A stretch of DNA of 64,000 nt from Actinomycetota bacterium (GTDB taxonomy: Bacteria; Actinomycetota; Acidimicrobiia; Acidimicrobiales; RAAP-2), in contig WLNI01000001.1 of assembly GCA_009699875.1 (NCBI GenBank), forward strand, positions 124,001-188,000, written 5' to 3'. The translations under genes and the position numbers were made by a program. Below, one piece after another: positions 42,805-51,125 of this stretch. Every line of letters begins with the position of its first letter. Positions within the stretch are counted from its first letter, which is position 1. A model generated the notes under the pieces. The model saw only the letters and a program-made list of their open reading frames with translations. It was not told the DNA's origin and did not search any database.

Positions 42805-45138
42805 ATGGCCAATGGCTCGTTGCGCAGCGCCCGCGAGGCCCTCATGAACGAGAAATCACTGACCGGAGAAGCCTTCTGTCGAGCACTCTCTGACGCCACC
42901 GATGCCTGGCTCTGTGAAATTGCTGATCAAGCGAACCATGGCGGCATCAAAAAAATTGCCCTCTTGGCCGTTGGAGGATATGGCCGTCAAGAACTTTGTC
43001 CCTTTAGCGATCTTGATCTGCTCTTGGTCTACGAATCAAGAGGAGATATCAAACCATTTGCCGATGCGCTCTGGTACCCAGTCTGGGACGAAGGAGTCAA
43101 GGTTGACCACGCAGTACGTCGACCAAAAGAGGTCTTGAAGGCTGCCTCGAAAGATCTGCGAGTTGCACTTGGCCTATTAGACGCTCGCCTCGTCTGGGGT
43201 GACCCAAATGTTGTCAAGCCGCTCCTTGAAAAAGTGAAAAAACTATGGCGAGAGGAACTCGCTGCCGAGTTCCTCCCTCAACTTGAAGATCAGATGGAGG
43301 AGCGGCATCGGGCTGAGGGTGACGTTGCGTTTCTACTGGAACCAAATCTTAAAGAGAGCCATGGTGGCTTACGTGACGTCAGTGTTTTGCGATCACTACC
43401 CTCGTGCGCACCACTTCTTGAAGGACTCGTTGACCTCGAGGCAATCAATGCTGCCGCCTCAACCTTGGTCGAGGTACGCGTTGAACTCCATCGCGCAGCT
43501 GGTCGAGAGCTCGATCGAATGTTGCTTCAAGAACAAGATCAAATTGCCGCACTCTTGGGATTTACAGACGCTGACCAACTCTGTCGTCGAGTCTCAGAAG
43601 CAGGTCGAACTATTGCTCGGCTGAGTGACGAAACGTGGAGGCGTCGCCGAATTTGGGAGCCGGGCTCTACCGTGATCTTCGAGCCACATGGCGAAACGCA
43701 GGAGGTAGAGGAAGGAATTGTCATATTCGGTGGCGAGGTGACGCTTGCCCCTGCTGCCGACGTCGGCAACGACTCTTCTTTGATTTGGCGCCTGGCTGCT
43801 GTCGGGGCAGAACACGATCTCCCGATCTCGCTCGGGGCCGTTCACCGCTTGGCCGATCAATCACCGCCACCACCCGTTCCCTGGACTCCAGCACTTCGTG
43901 AAGCCCTCGTGCGACTCCTCTTGGCGGGACCGGGCGCTATTCGGGCATTTGAATCGCTCGATCAGGTAGGACTTGTGACCTTCATGATTCCTGAGTGGGA
44001 GCACGTTCGCCACTACCACCAACGAAACGCCTACCACCGCTTCACTGTTGACCGCCACCTCCTCGAAGCTGCGTCAAACGCCTCTGAGCTTGTCGGCCAG
44101 GTTGATCGTCCTGACCTCCTTGTGTTGGGCGCGCTCTTTCACGACATTGGGAAGGGCCTTCCCGGCGATCACACAGAGGTTGGGATTGAACTTGTTGGCC
44201 AGATTGGCCCTCGGCTTGGTCTTAAGCCTGATGACGTCGGGATCTTGCAAGATCTGGTCCGACATCACCTCCTCCTGGCCGATACCGCTACTCGTCGGGA
44301 TCTCTCCGACCCGCGCACGATTGAAACGGTTGCCCGCGCGGTTCCAAGCCGGTCCACTCTTCATATCCTCGGCGCTCTCACCAAAGCTGATTCGCTTGCG
44401 ACAGGAAGTTCTGCATGGGGAGCCTGGAAAGAGCAGCTCGTTGATCAACTGGTGGCTCGAACCGATGAATTTCTCGCCGGGGCGAATGTCGCTCCACTCG
44501 CCGTGCCGGCCCCTCCAGAGTTTCTTGAACTTATTGAACATGTTCTCCTTCACCGAACACCTAGCATCATGATCGATCCACCTCGAGTCGTCGTTGCCGC
44601 CCTTGACCGACCTGGTCTACTTGCTGATGTCGCAGGGACCTTGGCCCTCCATCGCTTAGATGTTCTCTCTGCCGATGTTGCGAGTCACGACGGCGTCGTA
44701 CTTGACACATTTAGCGTTGGTGCTACTTCAGGACGCTGGCCGACAACTGAACTCTTTGAAAAAGACCTCACTGGGGTCTTAGAAGGAACCGTGAATCTCG
44801 AGGAGAAACTTGCGAATCAAGCCACGACCTACGCAGGTGCGTCGCGGACGTGGTCAGCCCGGCCGATGGAGCCATCGGTGAGAATCGATAATGAAGCCTC
44901 TCAGGACTCCACGGTGCTCGAACTGAGGGCTTCAGACCGTATTGGCCTCCTTCACCAACTCACCTCTCATCTCTTCAGTCTTGGCCTGGACGTCATGGCC
45001 GCTCGGGTAGCCACCGTTGGAGGCGACGTCGTGGACTCGTTTTACGTTCGAACTCCCACTGGCGAAAAACTGAGCAATTCCCTCCTTCTCGATCAGATGA
45101 CCGAGTCACTCCTGGAGATTTTGGGGGAACCTGGCTGA
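42805..45138 (+). CDS. glnD: Bifunctional [protein-PII] uridylyltransferase/uridylyl-removing enzyme
   Basis: A 777-residue GlnD-type protein. A nucleotidyltransferase domain near the N-terminus carries VGGYGRQELCPFSDLDLLLV (G57-G58 and the D69/D71 pair), then a helical region, an HD domain (LFHDIGKGLPGDHTEVG, about 445-460) and two ACT domains (about 593-660 and 710-777), the order of E. coli GlnD. It modifies PII by uridylylation or adenylylation in response to glutamine and so controls nitrogen assimilation; the ACT domains sense glutamine. The gene stands alone, without glnB or amtB next to it. Annotation as GlnD is secure; direction of modification is inferred from the family. Confidence 0.93.
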   Translation: MANGSLRSAREALMNEKSLTGEAFCRALSDATDAWLCEIADQANHGGIKKIALLAVGGYGRQELCPFSDLDLLLVYESRGDIKPFADALWYPVWDEGVKVDHAVRRPKEVLKAASKDLRVALGLLDARLVWGDPNVVKPLLEKVKKLWREELAAEFLPQLEDQMEERHRAEGDVAFLLEPNLKESHGGLRDVSVLRSLPSCAPLLEGLVDLEAINAAASTLVEVRVELHRAAGRELDRMLLQEQDQIAALLGFTDADQLCRRVSEAGRTIARLSDETWRRRRIWEPGSTVIFEPHGETQEVEEGIVIFGGEVTLAPAADVGNDSSLIWRLAAVGAEHDLPISLGAVHRLADQSPPPPVPWTPALREALVRLLLAGPGAIRAFESLDQVGLVTFMIPEWEHVRHYHQRNAYHRFTVDRHLLEAASNASELVGQVDRPDLLVLGALFHDIGKGLPGDHTEVGIELVGQIGPRLGLKPDDVGILQDLVRHHLLLADTATRRDLSDPRTIETVARAVPSRSTLHILGALTKADSLATGSSAWGAWKEQLVDQLVARTDEFLAGANVAPLAVPAPPEFLELIEHVLLHRTPSIMIDPPRVVVAALDRPGLLADVAGTLALHRLDVLSADVASHDGVVLDTFSVGATSGRWPTTELFEKDLTGVLEGTVNLEEKLANQATTYAGASRTWSARPMEPSVRIDNEASQDSTVLELRASDRIGLLHQLTSHLFSLGLDVMAARVATVGGDVVDSFYVRTPTGEKLSNSLLLDQMTESLLEILGEPG

Positions 45139-45167
45139 GGCGGTGCCGATCTGAGAAGCAGCCTTGG

Positions 45168-45173
45168 TAACCT
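45168..45173 (+). promoter_or_regulatory. Candidate -10 element of leaderless L,D-transpeptidase mRNA
   Basis: TAACCT ends six bases before the ATG at 45180; no Shine-Dalgarno sequence is present. Confidence 0.45.
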
Positions 45174-45179
45174 AGATTG

Positions 45180-46304
45180 ATGAGCGGTCAGCATGCCCAA
45201 AAGCCCAAGCGTTCAAAAACACCCTTTGTCATCGCCGCCGCCGTCGTTTCGCTCTGTGTGGCAGGCACTGGCGTTTTCCTTCTGACCTCACGGTCAACTG
45301 ATCCAGCTGTCACTGCAACTCCAACGGATACACCCTTTGCCGTTTTAGCGTCGACCCCAACAAATGCGGCCACCGTTGACTCCTCCGCTGCAATCAGGGT
45401 CTCCCTCAGTTCACCCCTTGCGTCGTCAAGTCCAATGCCAACCCTCAGCCCTTCTGTCCCAGGCTCATGGCAGCGACTCTCTCCATCAACAATTGAATAC
45501 GTTCAGGACTCCCCCGTCGGTCCAGGCCAGAGCGTTACCGTAACCATTCCAGGCGGCGCATCGGGGCTTAAGGGCGCAAACGGAAAATTCTTAGCGAGTT
45601 CGGTCACAACAATATTCCACACAGCTCCCCTCTCGACATTGCGCGTCCAACAGTTGTTAGCCCAACTTGGCTATCTCCCTGTCACATTTACTCCTGCGGC
45701 TCAGTCTTCAACTCCAGGGATTCAGACTGCGGAAGTACAAGGAACATTTTCTAACCGCTGGTCGACACTCCCCGAGTCATTGACCTCGCAGTGGCAGGCG
45801 GGAGCCGTCAATCCAGTGACCAAAGGGGCCATCATGAGGTTCCAGGATGTGCACAACATGAAGACTGATGGAATTGCTGGTCCAGCACTCTGGGATCAAC
45901 TCTTAGCAGACGCGAAATCCGGAAAGAACGATCCCAATCCCTACAACTATGTCATCGTCGCCAAGAATCTCCCCCAGAAACTGACTCTTTATTCAAACGG
46001 AGAAGTGGTCTACACCTCAGTGATCAGTACTGGCATTGCGGGAGAGGAAACACCCTCAGGCACCTTCCCCGTCTATCAGCGTTACCGAACCCAGACGATG
46101 AGAGGTACGAATCCTGATGGGTCCGAGTACGTCGATCCCGGAATCCCTTGGATCAGTTATTTCTATGGTGGGGATGCTTTACACGGATTCCTGCGTTCCT
46201 CGTATGGGTTTCCACAAAGTTTGGGTTGTGTCGAGATGCCGTTCGCAAATGCCGAAGTGGTCTGGCCTCAGACGCCGCTCGGCACGCTCGTGACAGTTCA
46301 GTAG
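45180..46304 (+). CDS. L,D-transpeptidase (YkuD) with peptidoglycan-binding domain
   Basis: A 374-residue exported protein. A signal anchor at residues 13-36 is followed by an Ig-like region (about 50-140), a peptidoglycan-binding domain 1-like segment (about 160-240, with GAIMRFQDVHNMKTDGIAGP) and a C-terminal YkuD domain with the catalytic motif HGFLRSSYGFPQSLGCVEM (His... Ser-x-Gly-Cys). It crosslinks peptidoglycan through 3-3 bonds or attaches proteins. It is followed after 12 bases by a class E sortase gene, so they are probably one operon. The ATG at 45180 rather than a TTG at 45177. Confidence 0.9.
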   Translation: MSGQHAQKPKRSKTPFVIAAAVVSLCVAGTGVFLLTSRSTDPAVTATPTDTPFAVLASTPTNAATVDSSAAIRVSLSSPLASSSPMPTLSPSVPGSWQRLSPSTIEYVQDSPVGPGQSVTVTIPGGASGLKGANGKFLASSVTTIFHTAPLSTLRVQQLLAQLGYLPVTFTPAAQSSTPGIQTAEVQGTFSNRWSTLPESLTSQWQAGAVNPVTKGAIMRFQDVHNMKTDGIAGPALWDQLLADAKSGKNDPNPYNYVIVAKNLPQKLTLYSNGEVVYTSVISTGIAGEETPSGTFPVYQRYRTQTMRGTNPDGSEYVDPGIPWISYFYGGDALHGFLRSSYGFPQSLGCVEMPFANAEVVWPQTPLGTLVTVQ

Positions 46305-46316
46305 GGGAAAGCTGTT

Positions 46317-47255
46317 GTGTCGATAGATAATTTGACGAGTCAACCCGATAATTCCGGTGAAGAGACTCCCGCCCCTCGTCGGGACCGCATCTCCCAGATT
46401 GCTGGCATAGCTGGAAAAGTTCTCATCGGTTCCGGTGTGATCGTGTTGTTGTTTGTCCTCTTTCAAATCTTTGGTACGTCCTATATCCAAAAACAACATC
46501 AAACGACGCTGCGAAGCTCTTTCGAACAGCAACTCAAATTAATCCCCACCACGACACCAGCGACCAACGCGGGCCCACCCGTGACGACGGGGACTCAACC
46601 AGCACCTGGGCTTGGCCAAGCCATCGCAATTTTGGAGATTCCGACCATCAACGTCAATGAAGTCGTTATCCAAGGAACGACGACGTCGCAGCTTCAGTAC
46701 GGCCCCGGCCACTACACCACCACACCGCTCCCTGGCCAAGCAGGAAACGTCGGGATTGCTGGCCACCGGACCACCTGGGGCCACCCGTTCTATAACCTCA
46801 ATGCACTCAAGGCGGGAGACAAAATTATTCTCTCGACGACCTACGGCACGTTTACCTATTCGGTGACCACGTCGCAGATCGTTGAACCAACCGCCGTCGA
46901 AGTCCTGAACCCAACACTTGTTCCTACGTTGACGTTAACGACTTGCAACCCTCGCTACTCCGCCGCTCAACGACTCGTGGTCCAAGCCACGCTGACCTCA
47001 ACGGGTCTCCCTGTGAGTGGCTCTCTGCCTTCGACACAAGTAACCAACACAACCACGTCGACGACTCCGCCAAGCATCTGGCTTGGCGTGGGACTCGGCA
47101 TCTTGACACTGCTGCTCGGCGCAGCGACGCTCGTCTTGGCCGCTCGATACCGATCTCGTCGCTGGTACATCTACGGAGTCGGAGGTGTCATCTCCTTGGT
47201 CTCATTAACCTTCTTCTTCTCCATCATCTCTCAACTTCTCCCCGCCTCGATCTAA
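46317..47255 (+). CDS. Class E sortase
   Basis: A 312-residue membrane protein. One N-terminal helix (about 32-52), a Thr/Pro linker, then the sortase barrel with GNVGIAGHRTTWGHPFYNL (catalytic His) and TLTLTTCNPRYSAAQRLVV (the TLTTC cysteine and Arg), and two more hydrophobic segments at the C-terminus. Class E sortases of actinobacteria attach LAxTG-type proteins to peptidoglycan. Start GTG 46317 follows GGGGAAA. The last 51 bases overlap the end of dinB on the opposite strand. It sits directly after the L,D-transpeptidase gene, making a cell-wall pair. Confidence 0.9.
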   Translation: MSIDNLTSQPDNSGEETPAPRRDRISQIAGIAGKVLIGSGVIVLLFVLFQIFGTSYIQKQHQTTLRSSFEQQLKLIPTTTPATNAGPPVTTGTQPAPGLGQAIAILEIPTINVNEVVIQGTTTSQLQYGPGHYTTTPLPGQAGNVGIAGHRTTWGHPFYNLNALKAGDKIILSTTYGTFTYSVTTSQIVEPTAVEVLNPTLVPTLTLTTCNPRYSAAQRLVVQATLTSTGLPVSGSLPSTQVTNTTTSTTPPSIWLGVGLGILTLLLGAATLVLAARYRSRRWYIYGVGGVISLVSLTFFFSIISQLLPASI

Positions 47256-48605
47256 GTTTTCTTTAGTTTTCTGGCGCTCGCTGAGTGCGTCCTTTGGACC
47301 AAATGGAACGTCACGCTGCGCTGGAACAACGACACCGTGACCATCAAGCATCGATGCCGAACCAAGCGCGTGCCGCCCAAAGCGAGCTCTAATTTCATCG
47401 ACGGCATCATCGAGTGAGGCCCGTTCAAGTTGAAGACGCTCTGCTGAGGCAATCGAATCGCTGAAGCTGTCACCTTCGTCCATATCGAGCTGCAACTGAA
47501 CCGGCGTTGATGCATCTTCAAGATTGCTCACCGAAAGGCCGAGGAGCCGAATGCCCTCTTGCACTTCGAGCGTTGCCAGGAGAGCCGAGCCCACGCCGAA
47601 GAGTGCCCCATGGTCGTCAATCCCACTCACCATTGTGTGTGATCGGGTTTGAAGTTGAAAGTTCGAGTGTTTGATTTTGACGCTCACAGTCCTTCCTCGT
47701 TGAGAGCTCTCTCGAAGCGCCGACGAGACCGCAACTGCCTGGCGACGAAGCCGTTGCTCCAAAATCCCTCGGTCACTCTCATCTACCGAAAACGTTTCTT
47801 CATGACCGATTGATTTATTAGCAACACCTGCCACTACGGTCCGAGGATCATCCCCTCTCGCCAAGCCGATAAGCGTTGTCGCGAAGTGATGACCAACGTG
47901 TCGCGAGAGCAGTGCGGGGTCGAGCTCTGCGAGTTCTGAAACTCGATCTATGCCAAGCCTCGAGAGTGTTTTGGCGGTGGCGGGCCCGACGCCATAGAGC
48001 GCCCTGACAGGGAATTGATCGAGATAGGCACGCACGTCTTCATCGAGGACGACGAAGACACCAGGGCCCTCTATGAGAACACCATCTTCAAAGTGAGGCT
48101 TGGCGTCTCGAGATGCCAGTTTGGCGATCAACTTTGAGCTTCCCACTCCTATCCCGCACGACAAGCGCAACTCCTCCTCAATTCGGCCATGGATGGCAGT
48201 GGCCATCTCTTTCGGAGTTCCTAAAAGTTGTCGTGCCCCGGTGACGTCGACAAATGCCTCATCAAGACCAAGAGGCTCTACAAGAGGAGAAAAATCCAGG
48301 AGAATAGCCTTGAGTTCTTTACTGACTGCGGCATAACGAGAGATATTTCCTCCGAGCACCACGGCATCTGGACACAGGCGTTTCGCTGTCACCATGGGCA
48401 TCGCTGAGTGAATGCCAAAGCGTCGAGCTTCGTAGGTGCACGAGGCCACGACGCCACGATTGCCATCTCCCCCCACGAGCACTGGTTTGCCTTGAAGTGA
48501 AGGGTCGTCTCGAACCTCCACCGATGCGAAGAACGAATCCATGTCTACCAACAAGATGGCAGGTCGCAGACTCGCCGAGCGATCAGCGCGTTCGCTCTCA
48601 GCCAT
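47205..48605 (-). CDS. dinB: DNA polymerase IV (Y-family translesion polymerase)
   Basis: A 466-residue Y-family polymerase. Catalytic motifs: ILLVDMDSFFASVEVRDDP near the N-terminus, the steric-gate region, and LGLDEAFVDVT holding the second acidic pair. The helix-hairpin-helix LYGVGPATAKTLSRLGI and little-finger domain follow. It copies past damaged bases. The ATG at 48605 overlaps the end of the PIG-L gene by 8 bases, and the run LysM-nrdR-PIG-L-dinB begins at an SOS-controlled region, so it is probably damage-inducible. The acidic C-terminal tail reaches 51 bases into the sortase gene on the other strand; a canonical beta-clamp motif was not identified. Confidence 0.92.
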   Translation of the reverse strand: MAESERADRSASLRPAILLVDMDSFFASVEVRDDPSLQGKPVLVGGDGNRGVVASCTYEARRFGIHSAMPMVTAKRLCPDAVVLGGNISRYAAVSKELKAILLDFSPLVEPLGLDEAFVDVTGARQLLGTPKEMATAIHGRIEEELRLSCGIGVGSSKLIAKLASRDAKPHFEDGVLIEGPGVFVVLDEDVRAYLDQFPVRALYGVGPATAKTLSRLGIDRVSELAELDPALLSRHVGHHFATTLIGLARGDDPRTVVAGVANKSIGHEETFSVDESDRGILEQRLRRQAVAVSSALRESSQRGRTVSVKIKHSNFQLQTRSHTMVSGIDDHGALFGVGSALLATLEVQEGIRLLGLSVSNLEDASTPVQLQLDMDEGDSFSDSIASAERLQLERASLDDAVDEIRARFGRHALGSASMLDGHGVVVPAQRDVPFGPKDALSERQKTKENLDRGGEKLRDDGEEEG

Positions 48606-49323
48606 TGAGGCGCAGATGTCGAAAACCTTCTGCAAATGCTACGCCCACTCGCGAACCATCATCGCTGGCTTGTTGACGAATGGTTTCACCTGCCCAGTGC
48701 GGGTCGTCGGGAAGTTGAGAATGATGCGCGGTTACGGCTTTAACTTTTCGATCAATGCTCGACGTGATGTCGACGTAGGTGTCTGGCTCCAGCGTGCCGG
48801 ACAAAAGAACGTCGTGAACTCGATGAGCAAGGCCACACTCCGGAAAGTAGTGCGGCATGCTCGACGCTGGCCCGACGGCATCGAGAACCGCCCAGCCTGC
48901 GGCTCGATGATCCTGATGATTCACGTAGACCGATCCGAAAAATACCGCCGTTGGGTCATGTCCTAGGACGACGTCAGGTTTGAGTTCGCGAATACGACGA
49001 ACCAACGTGCCAAGAATCTCCCTTTGTTCCCCAACGTCTCCGTCTGAGAGCCCCAAGGATTCGACCTCGACTCCACCGAGTTCTTTTGCTGCCTTCGCTA
49101 CTTCCTGTTTTCTCGTCGTTGCCAAAACCGATGGTGTAACGGAAGCGTCTGTGGTGCCTTTGGCTCCATCCGTCAGCAAAAGGACACGAACGCGTGCACC
49201 TTCATCTACCCAACGGGCCAGCGACCCGCCGCACGCGACGTCTGCATCATCTGGATGGGCATAGATCGCAAGAACGACTGATGGCGAACTCTCAAAGAGC
49301 GAGACTGAGTTGGAGCCGTTCAC
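48598..49323 (-). CDS. PIG-L family deacetylase (MshB/Mca-like)
   Basis: A 241-residue metal-dependent deacetylase of the LmbE/PIG-L family. VLAIYAHPDDADVACGG is the zinc motif (His-Pro-Asp-Asp), with a later His in VNHQDHRAAG. Actinobacterial members MshB and Mca act in mycothiol synthesis and detoxification; others deacetylate different GlcNAc compounds. It could serve mycothiol metabolism (inference), consistent with the Rv2466c-like protein elsewhere in the window. The GTG start overlaps the nrdR stop (GTGA), and its end overlaps dinB, so it belongs to the same run of genes. Confidence 0.85.
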   Translation of the reverse strand: MNGSNSVSLFESSPSVVLAIYAHPDDADVACGGSLARWVDEGARVRVLLLTDGAKGTTDASVTPSVLATTRKQEVAKAAKELGGVEVESLGLSDGDVGEQREILGTLVRRIRELKPDVVLGHDPTAVFFGSVYVNHQDHRAAGWAVLDAVGPASSMPHYFPECGLAHRVHDVLLSGTLEPDTYVDITSSIDRKVKAVTAHHSQLPDDPHWAGETIRQQASDDGSRVGVAFAEGFRHLRLNG

Positions 49324-49790
49324 GATCGACGTTTAGGCGCAGTGGATTTTGTCAGTAGCCCAACCTCTCGTTGGAAGTCCCCAACATCTTCAAATCCTTT
49401 GTAGACGCTCGCAAAGCGAACGTACGCCACGTCATCAAGTTCTTTGAGCCGCTCCAGGACGGCAACACCGATATCCTGAGTCGTCACAGTTTCGTTCATT
49501 GATCGAAGCGACTCCTCAACTTGACTCGCGAGGTTATCGATTGCTTCCTCAGACACTGGCCGGTTCTTGCAAGCTGAGTTGACGCCAGATATGACCTTGG
49601 AGCGATCGAATGGCTCACGGGACCCTGAGCGTTTTTCGACAACGAGAGGCATCTCTTCAATACGCTCAAATGTTGTGAAGCGCTGTCCGCATGCAACACA
49701 TTCACGCCGCCTGCGGATCGAGCCACCCTCTTCGGCCATTCTCGAATCCACGACACGGTCATCATCTGCTGCACAAAAAGGACACCGCAC
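49320..49790 (-). CDS. nrdR: Transcriptional repressor NrdR
   Basis: A 156-residue protein with the two NrdR parts: an N-terminal zinc ribbon (Cys3, Cys6, Cys31, Cys34: MRCPFC...CVACG) and an ATP-cone domain starting near LVVEKRSGSREPFDRSKV. It represses ribonucleotide reductase genes when dATP is high. RNR genes and NrdR boxes are not in this window. Start GTG at 49790, 30 bases after the LysM protein stop, so it follows that gene on one transcript. The lexA / LysM protein / nrdR order is also the mycobacterial one. The last bases overlap the PIG-L start (GTGA). Confidence 0.95.
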   Translation of the reverse strand: MRCPFCAADDDRVVDSRMAEEGGSIRRRRECVACGQRFTTFERIEEMPLVVEKRSGSREPFDRSKVISGVNSACKNRPVSEEAIDNLASQVEESLRSMNETVTTQDIGVAVLERLKELDDVAYVRFASVYKGFEDVGDFQREVGLLTKSTAPKRRS

Positions 49791-49820
49791 ACCTTCACGA
49801 TACCCGTATGGTGCTGCCCC

Positions 49821-50297
49821 CTAGGGAAGTTGAATCTGTTCTCCGGGCACAATGGTGCTTGAACCAATGGCTTTGGCCATTTGCGCACTCAGAGCGCCTT
49901 CTTGGGCCGGATTGATCCGGTGAGCTATCGAGGCCAATGTGTCACCTTCGTGGACCACATAAATCGAACCGTCAGCGAGCCCACTAGGCGCACCTCCTGG
50001 CGTTGATTGGCCTGAAAGTGTCACCGTCCCTATGGAACTGAGGGGTAACGCCAGCAAAACAGCCACCGCCGACCCAGCCACGATGGCTGCGATCCTGCGT
50101 TTCTTCGTTCGTTTGGCCGCCCGAATCCTCCGGCGCTCAGTGACGTCAATGCCACGAGAGACGGGGAGTTCACGGATAGGGGCGATATTAATTGGTTTTG
50201 GGCGTTCTAGCCCTTTGACCAGGGTTAATGTGGGCCGTGGCCAAACAAGGTCTTCAACCTCGTGGTCTCCAATAAACGGGAGTGGTGCTATTGCCAT
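49821..50297 (-). CDS. LysM cell-envelope protein, ChiZ-like, divergent from lexA
   Basis: A 158-residue single-pass membrane protein. A basic cytoplasmic stretch (TERRRIRAAKRTKKRR) is followed by a membrane helix (about 69-90) and a C-terminal LysM domain (about 113-157: YVVHEGDTLASIAHRI... VPGEQIQLP), so the peptidoglycan-binding part lies outside. By position and architecture it matches mycobacterial Rv2719c/ChiZ, a damage-induced cell-division inhibitor beside lexA. Homology to ChiZ is from context plus the shared LysM; the sequences are expected to differ strongly. It is the first gene of the SOS-controlled run. Confidence 0.8.
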   Translation of the reverse strand: MAIAPLPFIGDHEVEDLVWPRPTLTLVKGLERPKPINIAPIRELPVSRGIDVTERRRIRAAKRTKKRRIAAIVAGSAVAVLLALPLSSIGTVTLSGQSTPGGAPSGLADGSIYVVHEGDTLASIAHRINPAQEGALSAQMAKAIGSSTIVPGEQIQLP

Positions 50298-50340
50298 ATC
50301 TTGTTCCTCTTCCTTCTTCTCTGTGCTTTTTGACTTCTAT

Positions 50341-50354
50341 CGAACACCTGTTCG
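50341..50354. promoter_or_regulatory. LexA box 1 (perfect)
   Basis: CGAACACCTGTTCG, a perfect CGAACA-N2-TGTTCG dyad of the Gram-positive/actinobacterial SOS type, 43 bases before the LysM gene start. Confidence 0.85.
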
Positions 50355-50363
50355 TCTAGTTGA

Positions 50364-50383
50364 ACACGAACAGATGTTCGTGT
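50364..50383. promoter_or_regulatory. LexA box 2 (perfect, extended dyad)
   Basis: ACACGAACAGATGTTCGTGT, a perfect 9+9 dyad with GA in the middle, containing the core CGAACA-N2-TGTTCG. The strongest site in the gap. Confidence 0.88.
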
Positions 50384-50395
50384 CAAGTATTTATC

Positions 50396-50409
50396 CGAAC
50401 AGGTGTTTG
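50396..50409. promoter_or_regulatory. LexA-box-like site 3
   Basis: CGAACAGGTGTTTG, one base from the perfect core. Confidence 0.7.
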
Positions 50410-50440
50410 CTTTCTCTTGATTCGTTGAGTACGGTTGTAG

Positions 50441-50454
50441 CAAACGGGTGTTCG
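50441..50454. promoter_or_regulatory. LexA-box-like site 4, near lexA
   Basis: CAAACGGGTGTTCG, two bases from the core; it ends 32 bases before the lexA start and would serve autoregulation. Confidence 0.55.
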
Positions 50455-50486
50455 CAAAGGACCGCCCGTCAGAGCAAGGAGTGGCT

Positions 50487-51116
50487 ATGGCAGAGGTTTT
50501 AAGCGGAAAAAGGCGTGAAATCCTTGATTTTATTGGGCAGTGTCTTCGAGAGCGTGGGTATCCCCCGTCGGTCCGAGAGATCGGCACCGCCGTTGGCTTG
50601 ACCTCTTCGGCCACCGTCCACAGCCATTTGGCAGTGCTTCAAAAAGAAGGCTTTCTGATCAAGGATCCGACCAAACCTCGAGCGATGACCGTCCAATATG
50701 ACCCAGCCTCTGGGGCAGCAATTGCGACGAACCCGGTTCGTAGTGTTCCCCTCGTAGGTGCAGTGGCTGCTGGAACTGGCGTCTTGGCAACTGAGAACGT
50801 CGAAGAGCTGTACTCGCTCCCCGAGGAGTTTACGGGAACTGGTGAAACCTTCATGTTGAAGGTTCGAGGTGACTCCATGATCAACGATGGAATCCTTGAT
50901 GGCGATTACGTTGTCGTACGACACCAGCCAACTGCTGAAGATGGCGACATTGTTGTTGCGGGAATTCCCGATGAGCAGGCAACCGTCAAGCGGCTCCGTC
51001 GGCAAGGAACAACAGTTATTTTGATTCCAGCGAATGATGCAATGGCCCCCATTGAGCTCCCTGGCGAAGACGTGACCATTTATGGAAGGGTCATTTCAGT
51101 TCTTCGACGCCTCTAG
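50487..51116 (+). CDS. lexA: LexA repressor
   Basis: A 209-residue SOS repressor. An N-terminal winged helix-turn-helix (REILDFIGQCLRERGYPPSVR... TSSATVHSHL) precedes the S24 peptidase fold with the self-cleavage bond Ala95-Gly96 (AVAAGTG) and the Ser130/Lys168 catalytic dyad (VRGDSMINDG; TVKRLRR). It represses SOS genes until RecA filaments trigger self-cleavage. ATG 50487 follows AAGGAG. The divergent region toward the LysM gene holds four LexA-type sites, so lexA controls itself and that operon. Confidence 0.96.
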   Translation: MAEVLSGKRREILDFIGQCLRERGYPPSVREIGTAVGLTSSATVHSHLAVLQKEGFLIKDPTKPRAMTVQYDPASGAAIATNPVRSVPLVGAVAAGTGVLATENVEELYSLPEEFTGTGETFMLKVRGDSMINDGILDGDYVVVRHQPTAEDGDIVVAGIPDEQATVKRLRRQGTTVILIPANDAMAPIELPGEDVTIYGRVISVLRRL

Positions 51117-51125
51117 GATGATGTT

